A stretch of 64,000 bases of DNA, from positions 124,001 through 188,000 of the forward strand of contig JAJZFV010000043.1 of NCBI GenBank assembly GCA_021805205.1. The letters run 5' to 3'. Below, piece by piece: positions 51,738 to 62,103 of this stretch. The DNA comes from Actinomycetes bacterium. Lineage in GTDB: Bacteria; Actinomycetota; Acidimicrobiia; Acidimicrobiales; Acidimicrobiaceae. The position numbers and the translations under genes were made by a program. Positions within the stretch are counted from its first letter, which is position 1. Every line of letters starts with the position of its first letter. The notes under the pieces were generated by a model, which saw only the letters and a program-made list of their open reading frames with translations, was not told where the DNA came from and did not search any database.

Positions 51738-52770
51738 CGTCGATCATCGACTCGTTGTACAAACGTTCAAAGTAAGTGACGTCGGAACGATACGTCGCGG
51801 TTGGATTTGATCGTGCAACAATTCTCAATAGTACGTTCCCGTCAACTACCTCAGCGTCACCGGAACCAGTCATTGCGAAGTTGAAACTTTGGAGATTAAG
51901 TTTGACGTAACCGTCAATCACAAAAGCCAAGGCCCGAGCAAAGTCACCCACCTGCGCTTCAGTGAGATCGACGATGTCACCTTTCATCTTCGATACAATC
52001 CAAACCTCCCTAAACCCTACCGGTGCAAATGGTGTAAGAATCGAGACCGCTCCCCAATCGCCAACGTAACGAACCCTGAGGTCCCTTTCGGCCTCAATTA
52101 GAGCCTCCAGCAATCCACGCCCGGTCTCGGCTTTAAATTGCGCCATTTCATCGATCAATTTTCCCTGAGAGGAAAGGGGCAGGTAGTCATGCGAAGATTG
52201 AATGTGCGGATGGACTAGTGAACTGCCCGACGGAGGTAAGTAATTTGCATTGATCGACGAGTACTTGGCATCAGGATCGTACTCTCTAACCGCCTTGGCA
52301 TGGTCAACCATGCCAGTCAAGAGATCTCCAATCAAATTGGAGTCCATCTCCTTCATGTCAACGAAGTGTTTTGTACGGTCGTATACGCCAACCGCGGAAT
52401 AGGTCGAATAGCTCAAAATATTGGGGACCACTATCGACTTTCCCCGAGTGATCTTTCCTTCATTCACCATTTCAGTTGGGAAAGGATAGGTAACTGCGTC
52501 GATCTTGTCGGGACAAAATGGGCAAAATCCGGGAGCATTTACTATTGGAGTAAGATCCGTAACCTCTTCAGGTTGCAACTTCGACCCTAAGACGAAGCGT
52601 GTTTGGCCGCCAAATATTGGATCTCTTCTAAGAACTAGGGGGACGTCGTGAAATCTTCCGCCGTCAGAAAGATTCGGAACTTTACCTACGGTTTGAGCTT
52701 CAAAAAATCCGATTCCACTTCTAGAAAATTCAGAGACCAAGACCTTGTCCTCAACGCTCAACGCAAACAA
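51700..52770 (-). CDS. HIT/GalT-superfamily nucleotidyltransferase (galactose-1-phosphate uridylyltransferase-like)
   Basis: 'FCPFCPDKID', 'SSLVHPHIQSSHDYLPL' active-site HPHxQ. Confidence 0.75.
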   Translation of the reverse strand: MFALSVEDKVLVSEFSRSGIGFFEAQTVGKVPNLSDGGRFHDVPLVLRRDPIFGGQTRFVLGSKLQPEEVTDLTPIVNAPGFCPFCPDKIDAVTYPFPTEMVNEGKITRGKSIVVPNILSYSTYSAVGVYDRTKHFVDMKEMDSNLIGDLLTGMVDHAKAVREYDPDAKYSSINANYLPPSGSSLVHPHIQSSHDYLPLSSQGKLIDEMAQFKAETGRGLLEALIEAERDLRVRYVGDWGAVSILTPFAPVGFREVWIVSKMKGDIVDLTEAQVGDFARALAFVIDGYVKLNLQSFNFAMTGSGDAEVVDGNVLLRIVARSNPTATYRSDVTYFERLYNESMIDVTPEETASFLRG

Positions 52771-52917
52771 CTCCTACTTTGAAACCAATTCTCCCACTTG
52801 CAACCTAATCGTAATTGGGATTTTGAGTGACAAACGAAACTCCACCTTAGATTTAACTTTTTACAAATTCAACAAAACAGTAAGTCATAGTCACTAAACC
52901 GAAATAAATTTAATGAT

Positions 52918-54057
52918 ATGCCATTAGGCCAAATTAAAGATGCATCAAAACTAAGAAGGCTTGTTGACGCTGTTCTTGTAGTTGAGCGAGACCTATCCCT
53001 TCGCGTCGTCCTCGAAACGATTGTCAAAGAGGCGGCCACCTTAGTTAACGCTCGCTACGGCGCATTAGGAGTCATCGATCCAAGTGGCACATATTTGGTA
53101 GACTTCATAGTTACCGGTCTCTCAGCCGATGAAATAGCCAAAATAGGTGAACTACCCAAGGGACATGGCCTCCTTGGAACCCTGATTTCAAACTCAGAGC
53201 CCCTAATCATCGATTCAATTGAAAAAAGTTCCCTAAAGTTTGGCTTTCCAGCTAACCACCCTCAGATGTCAACCTTCCTTGGAGTGCCTATTACCGTGGG
53301 TGAAAGGGTATTTGGAAATCTTTACCTAACCGACAAATTGTCAGGTGAAACATTTGACCATGAAGACCAAATCCTCGTTGATTATCTCGCGCGAGCAGCC
53401 GGAATTGCGATCGAAAATGCTCGTCTCCACGCAACAGTGGCCGAATTTGCTCTAAAGGCAGACCGAGAGCGAATTGCAAGGGAGCTCCACGATGAGATCA
53501 TCCAACGCCTCTTTGCAATTGGCCTTTCACTTCAAGCTACGATGCGCTCGATCGAAGAGGACTCGGTGTTTGCGAGCGTCCAAAATGCTATCGACGATAT
53601 AGATGAGGCTATAAAAAAAATTAGGGCAACTATCTTCGCTTTAGAGACCTCAAAGAGTCGAATGCCGAGTTCATTTAGGTCATCGGTGATGGCGCTCTTG
53701 AAGGAACTTCATCCAGTGCTTGGATTTGAACCTTCGGTCTCCTTCACTGGGCCTATCGACACCCTCGTTGGCAACAAGATCGCGACAAATGGTCTCTCAG
53801 TAATTCGAGAAGCCATCTCAAATGTAGCAAAGCACGCAAGAGCCTCGAAAGTAGATATATCAATCGAGGCAGGAAGTGCGCTCACGATAACCGTCGACGA
53901 CAATGGGGTGGGGTACCATCCGAGTACTAGCGACTCATCCAAGGGAGTGAAGAACCTTTCGCAACGAGCCAAAGACCTTGGCGGCTCAGTTGAAATCGGA
54001 ATGTCCACAAAGTTGCGTGGCACCAGACTTGAATTCAGTGTTCCGCTGAGCAGATAA
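52918..54057 (+). CDS. GAF-domain sensor histidine kinase (HisKA_3/NarX-DevS type)
   Basis: GAF region 'VNARYGALGVIDPSGTYLVDFIVTGLS', H-box 'ERIARELHDEIIQRLFAIGLSLQ', HATPase 'ALTITVDDNGVG'. Confidence 0.93.
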   Translation: MPLGQIKDASKLRRLVDAVLVVERDLSLRVVLETIVKEAATLVNARYGALGVIDPSGTYLVDFIVTGLSADEIAKIGELPKGHGLLGTLISNSEPLIIDSIEKSSLKFGFPANHPQMSTFLGVPITVGERVFGNLYLTDKLSGETFDHEDQILVDYLARAAGIAIENARLHATVAEFALKADRERIARELHDEIIQRLFAIGLSLQATMRSIEEDSVFASVQNAIDDIDEAIKKIRATIFALETSKSRMPSSFRSSVMALLKELHPVLGFEPSVSFTGPIDTLVGNKIATNGLSVIREAISNVAKHARASKVDISIEAGSALTITVDDNGVGYHPSTSDSSKGVKNLSQRAKDLGGSVEIGMSTKLRGTRLEFSVPLSR

Positions 54058-54127
54058 TTCACACAAGTAACAAGCGAGCAAAGATAGGCTCTACTGAGAA
54101 ATATCGCAAGACCGATAAGGCGAACAT

Positions 54128-55174
54128 TTGAACAATATCTCATCCTTGCGCGATCGCGATACATCCTTTGACGTAAGCGCTGGACTAGAACTTCTGCGTC
54201 TTCCTCAGCGCTTCAAAGGTACCTCGTTCGAGAGCTACCACCCTAATGCAAACTACCCCTCCCAGGAAACTGCTCTTAATAAGTCGATTGACTTCGCCGA
54301 TTCAATCGAGAGAGTCGCATCCCAGTCGTCGATTAGAAGACTTTTAGGAGGCGACCGACGAAACAAGAGTCGAGGCATCTATCTCGACGGTGGCTTTGGG
54401 GTCGGAAAGAGTCATCTTCTTAGTTCTATCTATGAAAGAGCACCTGAGCCAAAGGCTTTCGCTAGCTTCATCGACCTCGTTAACGTGGTTGGTGCATTCG
54501 GGTTCGAACGAGCATACGAAACCATTAGAGGTTTGAACATCATATGTATCGACGAATTTGAACTGGACGATCCAGCTGAGACAGTTCTTATTGCAAATTT
54601 GCTCAACAGAGCTAGGGGCGACGGCCTTTTTATGGCGGCAACATCGAATACCCTTCCAGAAAAGTTGGGTGATGGTCGATTCGCTGCACAAGACTTTCTA
54701 CGAGAGATCCAGAGCCTCAGAGACGCCTTCGAAGTAATTACCATCGATGGCCCCGACTACCGCGCCACCAACTTTTCAACACAGAACGATTCGATCGACT
54801 CTGGTAGCCTTGTCCAAAAGATCTCCAAAAGTGGCCATCTATCGGTCACGATGGACCCACTGGAAAAATTGATTGAACACCTGTCGCGAGCCCATCCGAT
54901 TATGTTCAAGCGCATGATAGAACCTTTTGACGCCGTGATCGCTGGCGGAGGAGAAACGATCGAATCAATAAATAATGGCCTGCGCCTCGTCGTATTTGTC
55001 GATAGGTGCTATGAAAGTATGACGCCATTCGTTATCGGTGAAATAAACCTCGAAACACTTTTCAGTGAACAGTTAATGGCTAGTGGCTACCGTAAGAAGT
55101 TTGGGAGAGCGATTTCACGCCTCATCCAAATGCGCTACGAAATTGAATCCTTGGTCGACAACTATGGAAACTAA
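54128..55174 (+). CDS. zapE: Cell division protein ZapE / AFG1-like ATPase
   Basis: 'GIYLDGGFGVGKSHLLSSIYE', 'LNIICIDEFELDDPAETVLIANLLNRA', 'MAATSNTLPEKLGDGRF'. Confidence 0.92.
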   Translation: MNNISSLRDRDTSFDVSAGLELLRLPQRFKGTSFESYHPNANYPSQETALNKSIDFADSIERVASQSSIRRLLGGDRRNKSRGIYLDGGFGVGKSHLLSSIYERAPEPKAFASFIDLVNVVGAFGFERAYETIRGLNIICIDEFELDDPAETVLIANLLNRARGDGLFMAATSNTLPEKLGDGRFAAQDFLREIQSLRDAFEVITIDGPDYRATNFSTQNDSIDSGSLVQKISKSGHLSVTMDPLEKLIEHLSRAHPIMFKRMIEPFDAVIAGGGETIESINNGLRLVVFVDRCYESMTPFVIGEINLETLFSEQLMASGYRKKFGRAISRLIQMRYEIESLVDNYGN

Positions 55175-55883
55175 CCCTACCGACGAAACCTTATCACTGC
55201 TATTCGAATTCTATAAAACTCCTCAGAACTCGATCTGGCGAACCAATATGGTCACTGCACTAAACGGCGCCGTAAGCTTTCAAGGCAAATCGGCACCGAT
55301 CTCCAATCAAGTCGATCGCTTGGCGTTTCGGGTGTTAAGATCGTTAGCAACAGCGATCGTAGTAGGCGCCAAAAATGTCTTGGCGGAGGGCTACTTCTCG
55401 CCCCTTATAAGACCTAATCCGATAGACGAAAACGGAGCACTTTTAAATCGCTACCCCCAACTTGTGGTAGTTACCAACGGTCAAACGCAATTAAGCGACT
55501 CAAGGTTGACATCTGAGTCAACTCAAAACTTTACAATCGTTACTTCCTCTGAGGGCTACCGGCGCATCAAGGCCGATCTTAAGAATATTAAGGTCGAGTT
55601 GGAGATTATCTGCTGCGGGGATAAAAGTGTTGATCTACAAAAGGCCCGAAGCAAAATAGACGAAATGTACCCTGGGTTGAAGGTGGCAGAAGGCGGCCCA
55701 TCCCTTCTAACCAATATGCTTCGAGATCAGACCATCGACCAAATTGCATTGACGGTCACTCCCATGATAGCCCCAGCAACTGGTCCTTTTATAGCCGATA
55801 AAGAAACATCTTTACTTGACCTACGGTTATACAAACATCTGGTAATCAACGAAACTCTGCTACTTCTTTACAATCTGCACTAG
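55164..55883 (+). CDS. RibD C-terminal/pyrimidine reductase family protein
   Basis: 'NMVTALNGAVSFQGKSAPISNQVDRLAFRVLRSLATAIVVGAKNVLAEGY'; ATG 55164 overlaps the zapE end. Confidence 0.85.
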   Translation: METNPTDETLSLLFEFYKTPQNSIWRTNMVTALNGAVSFQGKSAPISNQVDRLAFRVLRSLATAIVVGAKNVLAEGYFSPLIRPNPIDENGALLNRYPQLVVVTNGQTQLSDSRLTSESTQNFTIVTSSEGYRRIKADLKNIKVELEIICCGDKSVDLQKARSKIDEMYPGLKVAEGGPSLLTNMLRDQTIDQIALTVTPMIAPATGPFIADKETSLLDLRLYKHLVINETLLLLYNLH

Positions 55884-55895
55884 GAACTAGAACAC

Positions 55896-56423
55896 ATGGC
55901 AATAATAAAACTCTCACGACGCAAGAGAACTGCTCCACGAGAAGAAGTGATCGACAAAATATCGGAATTTGTAAAGTCTCAAAAAAATTCCTTTTCGTTT
56001 TCAAAGGAGAAGATGACTCTTAGTTGGATTGATGGGCCTAGCCTCGAGGAGCTATATGACGCAGCTCTAGCAGGCAGCTATTGGGAGATAAAGGCTATCG
56101 TTGACCTAGATTCAACAACCGTTGAAGAAGGCGTAATATACGCAAACAGGTCTCTGTCAACCATCGCTCGGGCAATTGCAGTAGTACGCTTTGCAGGAGC
56201 TAAATCTCGACCTCTAAACGTCACCGACCCCAAAGACCAAGAATTCTTCACCGAGCTACTGCGAGAAAGCGTCTACGACGGCAAGTGGCAGATGGCAGAG
56301 CTAATGGCCAAGTACTTAGTTGAGCTCACCGAAAACCCTAAAACCGACGAATTGCTTGCGCAAAAGTTCATCGAAGTAGGTTACGAAAAACTGTGGAACC
56401 GCGCCTTTAGTGAGATGTCCTAG
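55896..56423 (+). CDS. Hypothetical protein
   Basis: 175 aa ORF directly downstream of the RibD-like gene on the same strand; no family recognised. Confidence 0.75.
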   Translation: MAIIKLSRRKRTAPREEVIDKISEFVKSQKNSFSFSKEKMTLSWIDGPSLEELYDAALAGSYWEIKAIVDLDSTTVEEGVIYANRSLSTIARAIAVVRFAGAKSRPLNVTDPKDQEFFTELLRESVYDGKWQMAELMAKYLVELTENPKTDELLAQKFIEVGYEKLWNRAFSEMS

Positions 56424-56440
56424 CACCATTACCAAAATAG

Positions 56441-57400
56441 CTACAGAATAAAGTTGCCCAGCTTTACCGCCTCTGAAAGGGGGTCAATGCCAAATGGAAG
56501 TATGGCTAGGGCCGCAACATTTACGCCATTTTCTTGATACCTTTCGATGTGCCGTCTGCACTCCTCTGTAGTGCCGCCAACGATGAGCTCATCTACGACC
56601 TCTTCAGGTATCGCAGCCGTAGCCCCTTTGCGGTCGCCCTTGGCCCAGCAATCCCACATCTGCTCCAACTTATCGCTTCGGCCAAGCCAAATGTGAAAGT
56701 CTCGATAGACCCCCACATTTAGGTAAGACGCGATAAGACGCCTACCAGCATCGAGAAACTTTTCGCGCTCGACATTTGGAGCCACGAAGATCCTCGCAAC
56801 GATCTCCTTGCCCTCTCCAACTATTGGAACTACGCGCGAAACATCGTCGGCCGAAAGCCAATTTAAAATCGCCCCATCCCCTTCGGTTCCAGCAAGCTTA
56901 AGCATCCTCTCACGCAACGCAGCAAGCAGAATCTTGGGAGGGGTCTCGGGAGGCGAAACCAATCTAAATCCATTGATAGAAAAGGTATCGAAACTTCTAT
57001 CAACCTTTTGTCCGTCTAGGGCCTCTCGCAAAAAACGCAAAACATCACGACTGCGCGAAAAGGGCTTTTCAAACTCAACAGCATTCCATTTGGAAACTAT
57101 CACATCGCTACTTGAGCCAATTCCAATTGAGAATCGGCCAGGAGCTAGGGAGGAGAGTGCCGCAACCGACATAGCCAAGGTAGCGGGGCCACGCGTAAAC
57201 GCGGGCACAATAGCAGTCCCTAAATTGAGCGAGGGTTCCCACTCGTTGGCGAGAATGAGCGGGGTAAATGCATCGTATTGAGCAACTTCGCTACTCCAAA
57301 CGTCGCTATAGCCGCTCTCCACCAAAGCCTTTATCAAGCTCTTTTGATCACCCAATCCGACTGTATCGAAGGGTATTGTCATTCCTAAACGTCGTTCCAC
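56441..57400 (-). CDS. LLM-class F420-dependent oxidoreductase
   Basis: 'LNLGTAIVPAFTRGPATLAMSVAALSSLAPGRFSIGIGSSSDVIVSKWN', 'PPKILLAALRERMLKLAG'. Confidence 0.9.
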   Translation of the reverse strand: MERRLGMTIPFDTVGLGDQKSLIKALVESGYSDVWSSEVAQYDAFTPLILANEWEPSLNLGTAIVPAFTRGPATLAMSVAALSSLAPGRFSIGIGSSSDVIVSKWNAVEFEKPFSRSRDVLRFLREALDGQKVDRSFDTFSINGFRLVSPPETPPKILLAALRERMLKLAGTEGDGAILNWLSADDVSRVVPIVGEGKEIVARIFVAPNVEREKFLDAGRRLIASYLNVGVYRDFHIWLGRSDKLEQMWDCWAKGDRKGATAAIPEEVVDELIVGGTTEECRRHIERYQENGVNVAALAILPFGIDPLSEAVKLGNFIL

Positions 57401-57451
57401 GCCACTGATGTTACTTGGTCGAAAGACGAAAATTCGTTCTAAATCGAACTT

Positions 57452-58942
57452 CTAGTCAAGCGCAATCGACGGCAAAGGTATCATCGAGCCATCGGACTGG
57501 ATATAGGCTAAGGCTACAACCGCTGGCGAAGAAGAGTGAAGTTCGAATAAATTTGGGAAACCGGCCGAATTATCCGTCGGTAGAACTGAGAAAGAGTTAC
57601 TGCCGGATCCTAAGGTTACTCCAGCAACTGAATCGATACCAGTATCAGTCGACAATGGGTTATGACCATCGACAAATAGCTTCGACAGTAGCGCGGTCGA
57701 TCTTCGAGAATTTGGCTGGTAGCTTACTGCAATCTGCTTAAAGGTCGACGCGAATGGTGGAGCTGTAAGCACGGATACCCACCGGGACCAATAGGTACCA
57801 ACTCCGTTCATCATCGAGAAACCGATGAGCGGTCCAAGCGTCGAACCGATCAACTCAACGGAAGATGCCACTTGGGCCGTCGACTTAATGGAGAGCGAGA
57901 AGAAGGAGCCAACCGGAACGCCCGGAGCTACCTTTAACGGCACGGAAATAGTACTGTAAGCAGGAATCTGTTCCTGAAAAAAAGTTGAAGGACGACGCGA
58001 TGCCTTACTTGATGAATTCAAGTCTGTAACTTTGACCGAAACCGATGAGTTGGCGTTAGTTACATTTATCAAATGAAGAATTGCACTCTGATTAGCCGTT
58101 TGAGTCAGAAGCGGAAAGAGCGTCTGTGAAAAGGTCTCAGGCGATGCAAGAATAAAGCTGGTTCCCGTCGAATGAGAGTCGCTCCTCACCTCCACGCCGG
58201 CGCTTAGAACTCTTCCAATTCGCGTTGAAACAGTTGCGCCAATTGAACTAGTTCCCTGAAACCAGTCGGAGACCTTAACGGATAGTGTCCGGTGAGCCGC
58301 AAGTACTACCGCTTGAAGCGGCCCAGGGGCAGTTGGACCCCCTGGAGTCATAAATGTGACGTCTACGATCGCGTCGGAGTTAAAGGGATTGAAGACTTCG
58401 AGGTACCCATCAGAATTTCCTTGAGTTGAAAAACCTTGAAGAATCCAATTGGGACCGGGGCTAGGGTGGCAAAACGTCTCTGAGACTCCGAAGGATCCGG
58501 CGAGCCTAGCCATTACCAAATCTGCACCACCTGTAAAAAATGCGGTTACGCCAACCGAGGTCTTCGCAGAGAGCTTCTCGGCGATAGAACGACTGGACGC
58601 ACTTGCTAGAACTAAATTTGAAGTGGTTTGATTGCCATTGCTGCGATAGGCATCCACAGTGACGCTTTGACGGAATTTAGATCCATTTATTAGGTAAATG
58701 TCAACCGTGTCGCCCTTTATAAGGTTGCTCGGAGGCAAAACGCAGTACCACGTCGAAGAGTCTGCCGCTATGGGCGAAACCGATAAAGATGGCACAAAGT
58801 TCGTCTTTAGAACTTGCCTGCCACTTACTACATTGAAGACCAAAGTTGTCACAGCGAGAAGTAGCACGACGACTGCGACTACGATCTCTGGCATACGTCG
58901 CTTAAGAAAACTCAAATCAATGCTCCTGCACTGTAATCTCAA
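57452..58942 (-). CDS. DUF5719-like membrane-anchored extracytoplasmic protein
   Basis: N-terminal TM then beta-rich 'GYLEVFNPFNSDAIVDVTFMTPGGPTAPGPLQAVVLAAHRTLSVKVSDW'; downstream of GT2/large membrane gene. Confidence 0.7.
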   Translation of the reverse strand: MRLQCRSIDLSFLKRRMPEIVVAVVVLLLAVTTLVFNVVSGRQVLKTNFVPSLSVSPIAADSSTWYCVLPPSNLIKGDTVDIYLINGSKFRQSVTVDAYRSNGNQTTSNLVLASASSRSIAEKLSAKTSVGVTAFFTGGADLVMARLAGSFGVSETFCHPSPGPNWILQGFSTQGNSDGYLEVFNPFNSDAIVDVTFMTPGGPTAPGPLQAVVLAAHRTLSVKVSDWFQGTSSIGATVSTRIGRVLSAGVEVRSDSHSTGTSFILASPETFSQTLFPLLTQTANQSAILHLINVTNANSSVSVKVTDLNSSSKASRRPSTFFQEQIPAYSTISVPLKVAPGVPVGSFFSLSIKSTAQVASSVELIGSTLGPLIGFSMMNGVGTYWSRWVSVLTAPPFASTFKQIAVSYQPNSRRSTALLSKLFVDGHNPLSTDTGIDSVAGVTLGSGSNSFSVLPTDNSAGFPNLFELHSSSPAVVALAYIQSDGSMIPLPSIALD

Positions 58943-58960
58943 AAGATCGAACCGGCATCC

Positions 58961-61954
58961 CTAGCGCCTAACCTTCAATTTCTCCTGTTGGCTTCCGGCA
59001 ACTCCGTCACCACTACCAACCTTCTCTTCAAGTCTCTCGTCGCGCTGAACCATAAAGGAAACTCGGATACGGGTTACGAATCGAGAAACGATAAAGCCTC
59101 GAGCAACTACGAGATCAAAGAGCGCCAGCCACAATATGACCTCCGAAATTGCTAGAAGCAACGAAGGCAGTTGACTACCTGCACTGGGTAGTTGCGACTT
59201 AGCAACTAACCTACCGGTTACGGAGTACCCGTTGACGGTCGGATCCGTAAGGACTTGGGCAAGATCACGCTGTCGAGCAAGCGTCAGTGTGATCTTCTCT
59301 ACGGCTGAGTTAAAGCCGCTCTGAGGATAGATCAGATTTCCGATCCCAGCTTCGGCAAGATACGATCCAAGCCTCGTGGTTTCGTATAGCGATGCCCTCG
59401 AAATTCCGGAGGCAACATTGGAGTAGACGCCCTGAGATATGGGCGTATAGACGTTTTCGAACGAAAGAGTTGCCCCGTGGGTTACGGCAAAAGCGACATT
59501 GTTGTCAAACCACCAACTTCCAGTTGGAAGTGAATTTGGAGAGCCGATCCAAAGAAGGTTGGAAGAGTCAAACGATGTCTCGCTTATGAACGAGAGGGTG
59601 TTTGAGTAACTTGTCGCCGGCATACCAAGACGGCCAGATGAGATCGGTGCCCCTACTCCAAAAGAGGCAATGGCGAGGAAAATTACTGCGATTCCTCCAC
59701 TTATTTGGCGAATGCCAAATGTCTGCTGAGGTAGATCGCGATAGAGGCTATCCACAGAATTCGCGAGCGAGTACGAAACAAAAGCTGCAAGCATTGGCGA
59801 AACCAAAGCTAACGAAATCGGATCATTTCCAAGAGCTCCGCCGTTTGCTCCGAAGATGAATATTAGAAAGACCACAGTCGAGATCGTCGCGGCAATAGCC
59901 CGCTCAAAACGAATGTACCGCGTTGTTACGAGGCCCAATGGAACAGTCAGCAATAGGAGAGGTGCGAATGAGTTTATTACGCTTCCGCTTGAAACACCGA
60001 ATGAGAGTAGAAATAGCCCTGAGACTCCAGTTGGCGGAGTAGCTCCGAAGAGCGATGCGATCGTTGCCCCCTCGCTAATGTATCCAAGGAACCAAGTGAG
60101 ATTCAGCAGGAACGCCGCTATCAATATTGCGCCCAAGAAGTATGTAAGCCCACCTATCGCCTTGGCGCTGTGGTGGCGAGAGAAGGCTATGGCTATCAAT
60201 GATAAGAAGAATACTCCCGCCACCAGTATGAAGGCTGGAGCAATTGAAGTAGCCAAAGAGCATACCAAAGCACCTCTAAACAACTCTTTAGCTCGAAGCT
60301 TCTCTACTTTTCTTAGCTGCTCCAAGGCATCAAAGGCGATGCCTACGAGAAATGGGGCGAAGGCATAGGCAACTAATCCAAATAAGGATCCGCTTGAAGC
60401 TACAGAGACCAATACTCCTGAGGCGAAGTATGCGACCAAAGCTATCGTCGACGAAAGTGGATTTTTAAACTTCGCGCCAAGTCTATACGAGCCAAAGAGA
60501 CCAAGGACTACCAATCCGAACAGAAAGAAGTGGTAGTAAAGAGAGGTTCCGCTGAAGAAGAGAGAGCCAATTGCCCCTATCCAGAGGTAGCCCGAAGGCA
60601 CCGACGTAGGCGTAGTCGTCACCCCCGAGAGGTTCCCGGCGAAGAAGTCCGAGAGGAGAGAAGTGCCATGTGGGAACGTATTAAATTGTCCAAAGTACGG
60701 AATTGTTGAAAAGATAAGATGCCGTGCCGCAATAAATAAGAAGACAGCTATGGCGAACTGAATGGCGCGAGCTAAGCGTCGCTGTACATATCTAGTGGCT
60801 AACGAAGTTGGATCTTGCTCTTCATTCTCTAAAGCGGCCTTATCTAAGAGGGCCATACCTTCAGCGCGCTTGGACCTCTCTACCTCGTATCGCAGTTGGG
60901 CTCTGGTATTTCTCTGATGAGCAAAGAACGCTGCGACACGAGAAGAACCTCGCGAAAATTTAGTCTTTAGATCGCGGTACTCTAATATCCGGGTTTGACT
61001 ACCACTTTCCCATCGATTGTTATGGGAGTTGCGGCTGAAAAGACCATCAACGAGGGCTCGTAAGATCGCACGTGTGGTTCGTAATCTTCCTGTTACAGCA
61101 AAGAAGGCTGCCTCCAAGATAGCGATAACCGCCAACTGCAACTTCGACATGCGGCGAGGCCAACCCGAAAAGTTAGCGTTGATTGCTCGAAGTTGGTTAA
61201 CACGAACGTAGTAGGAACGCTCAGCCCTCCTAAGCCTACGTCGAATCGGTCGATATTTTGAGTGAACATACTCGGGATCTACGCCGTTAGCGAGGACTCC
61301 CATATGTTTTACTCGCGCATAAGAAGAGGCAACGATTCGAGCACCAGCCAACTGGGCCCTTAGTGATATCTCAACATCTTCGCCGAATAGGAACATATCG
61401 CCATCAAGTCCGTCGAGGGCTCGGAAGAGGTCGAAGCGGATCATCATTGCCGCACCAGGTGCCGCGAAAACTTCGTCGACGATCGCAAACTGGTCTTGAT
61501 CAACATCTCCCACATCAATTCGACTTCGAATCGCTGCGGTTCGATCGATATCGATTCCGAGAGAAATTACGCGATCTGGATAGCGCCACGAAACAATCTT
61601 GGGAGTAACAATTCCAGCATTGGTGCGAAGCGCATCTTCGACCATTACCGATACTGCATCGGTAGCAAACTCAACGTCATCATGGCAGGGAAGGATGAAA
61701 TCAGCGGTAGCTATAGATGCAATGGCGCCGTTGATGGCCCCACCGAAACCCAAATTCTTATCGTTTCTTACAAGCAGTGCGTTTGGAGACACTTCGGAGA
61801 CTCTCGGTGAAAGAGATACCTTAGAGCCGTTGTCAACGATCATCAGAGAAAGGTTGGGGTAGTCAGATGACAAAACCGACTTCACCGACTCTTCAAACCA
61901 ATCGCCCGGGTCGTTGGCAACTAGAACTACTACTACTAATGGTGCAATCGCCAT
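58961..61954 (-). CDS. GT2 glycosyltransferase fused to a large multi-TM region
   Basis: 'PLVVVVLVANDPGDWFEESVKSVLSSDYPNLSLMIVDNGS', 'LFGEDVEISLRAQLAG', followed by many TM segments; 997 aa. Confidence 0.88.
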   Translation of the reverse strand: MAIAPLVVVVLVANDPGDWFEESVKSVLSSDYPNLSLMIVDNGSKVSLSPRVSEVSPNALLVRNDKNLGFGGAINGAIASIATADFILPCHDDVEFATDAVSVMVEDALRTNAGIVTPKIVSWRYPDRVISLGIDIDRTAAIRSRIDVGDVDQDQFAIVDEVFAAPGAAMMIRFDLFRALDGLDGDMFLFGEDVEISLRAQLAGARIVASSYARVKHMGVLANGVDPEYVHSKYRPIRRRLRRAERSYYVRVNQLRAINANFSGWPRRMSKLQLAVIAILEAAFFAVTGRLRTTRAILRALVDGLFSRNSHNNRWESGSQTRILEYRDLKTKFSRGSSRVAAFFAHQRNTRAQLRYEVERSKRAEGMALLDKAALENEEQDPTSLATRYVQRRLARAIQFAIAVFLFIAARHLIFSTIPYFGQFNTFPHGTSLLSDFFAGNLSGVTTTPTSVPSGYLWIGAIGSLFFSGTSLYYHFFLFGLVVLGLFGSYRLGAKFKNPLSSTIALVAYFASGVLVSVASSGSLFGLVAYAFAPFLVGIAFDALEQLRKVEKLRAKELFRGALVCSLATSIAPAFILVAGVFFLSLIAIAFSRHHSAKAIGGLTYFLGAILIAAFLLNLTWFLGYISEGATIASLFGATPPTGVSGLFLLSFGVSSGSVINSFAPLLLLTVPLGLVTTRYIRFERAIAATISTVVFLIFIFGANGGALGNDPISLALVSPMLAAFVSYSLANSVDSLYRDLPQQTFGIRQISGGIAVIFLAIASFGVGAPISSGRLGMPATSYSNTLSFISETSFDSSNLLWIGSPNSLPTGSWWFDNNVAFAVTHGATLSFENVYTPISQGVYSNVASGISRASLYETTRLGSYLAEAGIGNLIYPQSGFNSAVEKITLTLARQRDLAQVLTDPTVNGYSVTGRLVAKSQLPSAGSQLPSLLLAISEVILWLALFDLVVARGFIVSRFVTRIRVSFMVQRDERLEEKVGSGDGVAGSQQEKLKVRR

Positions 61955-62103
61955 ATCGAAGTAATAAGGCTAGCCCGATTTGGCGTCGAACCATCTAGTG
62001 AACACTCAAAGTGGCATGCACTAGTACCATATGGCCCTGAGGTGTTGTAGTCTAGAAACGGAGTTGAATCTACCCATTCACCAAAGAGGGGCATACCGGT
62101 AAG

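Noticed and set aside
54344-54744. 115- and 104-aa minus-strand ORFs over zapE
   Set aside because: Antisense to a conserved ATPase; no independent support.
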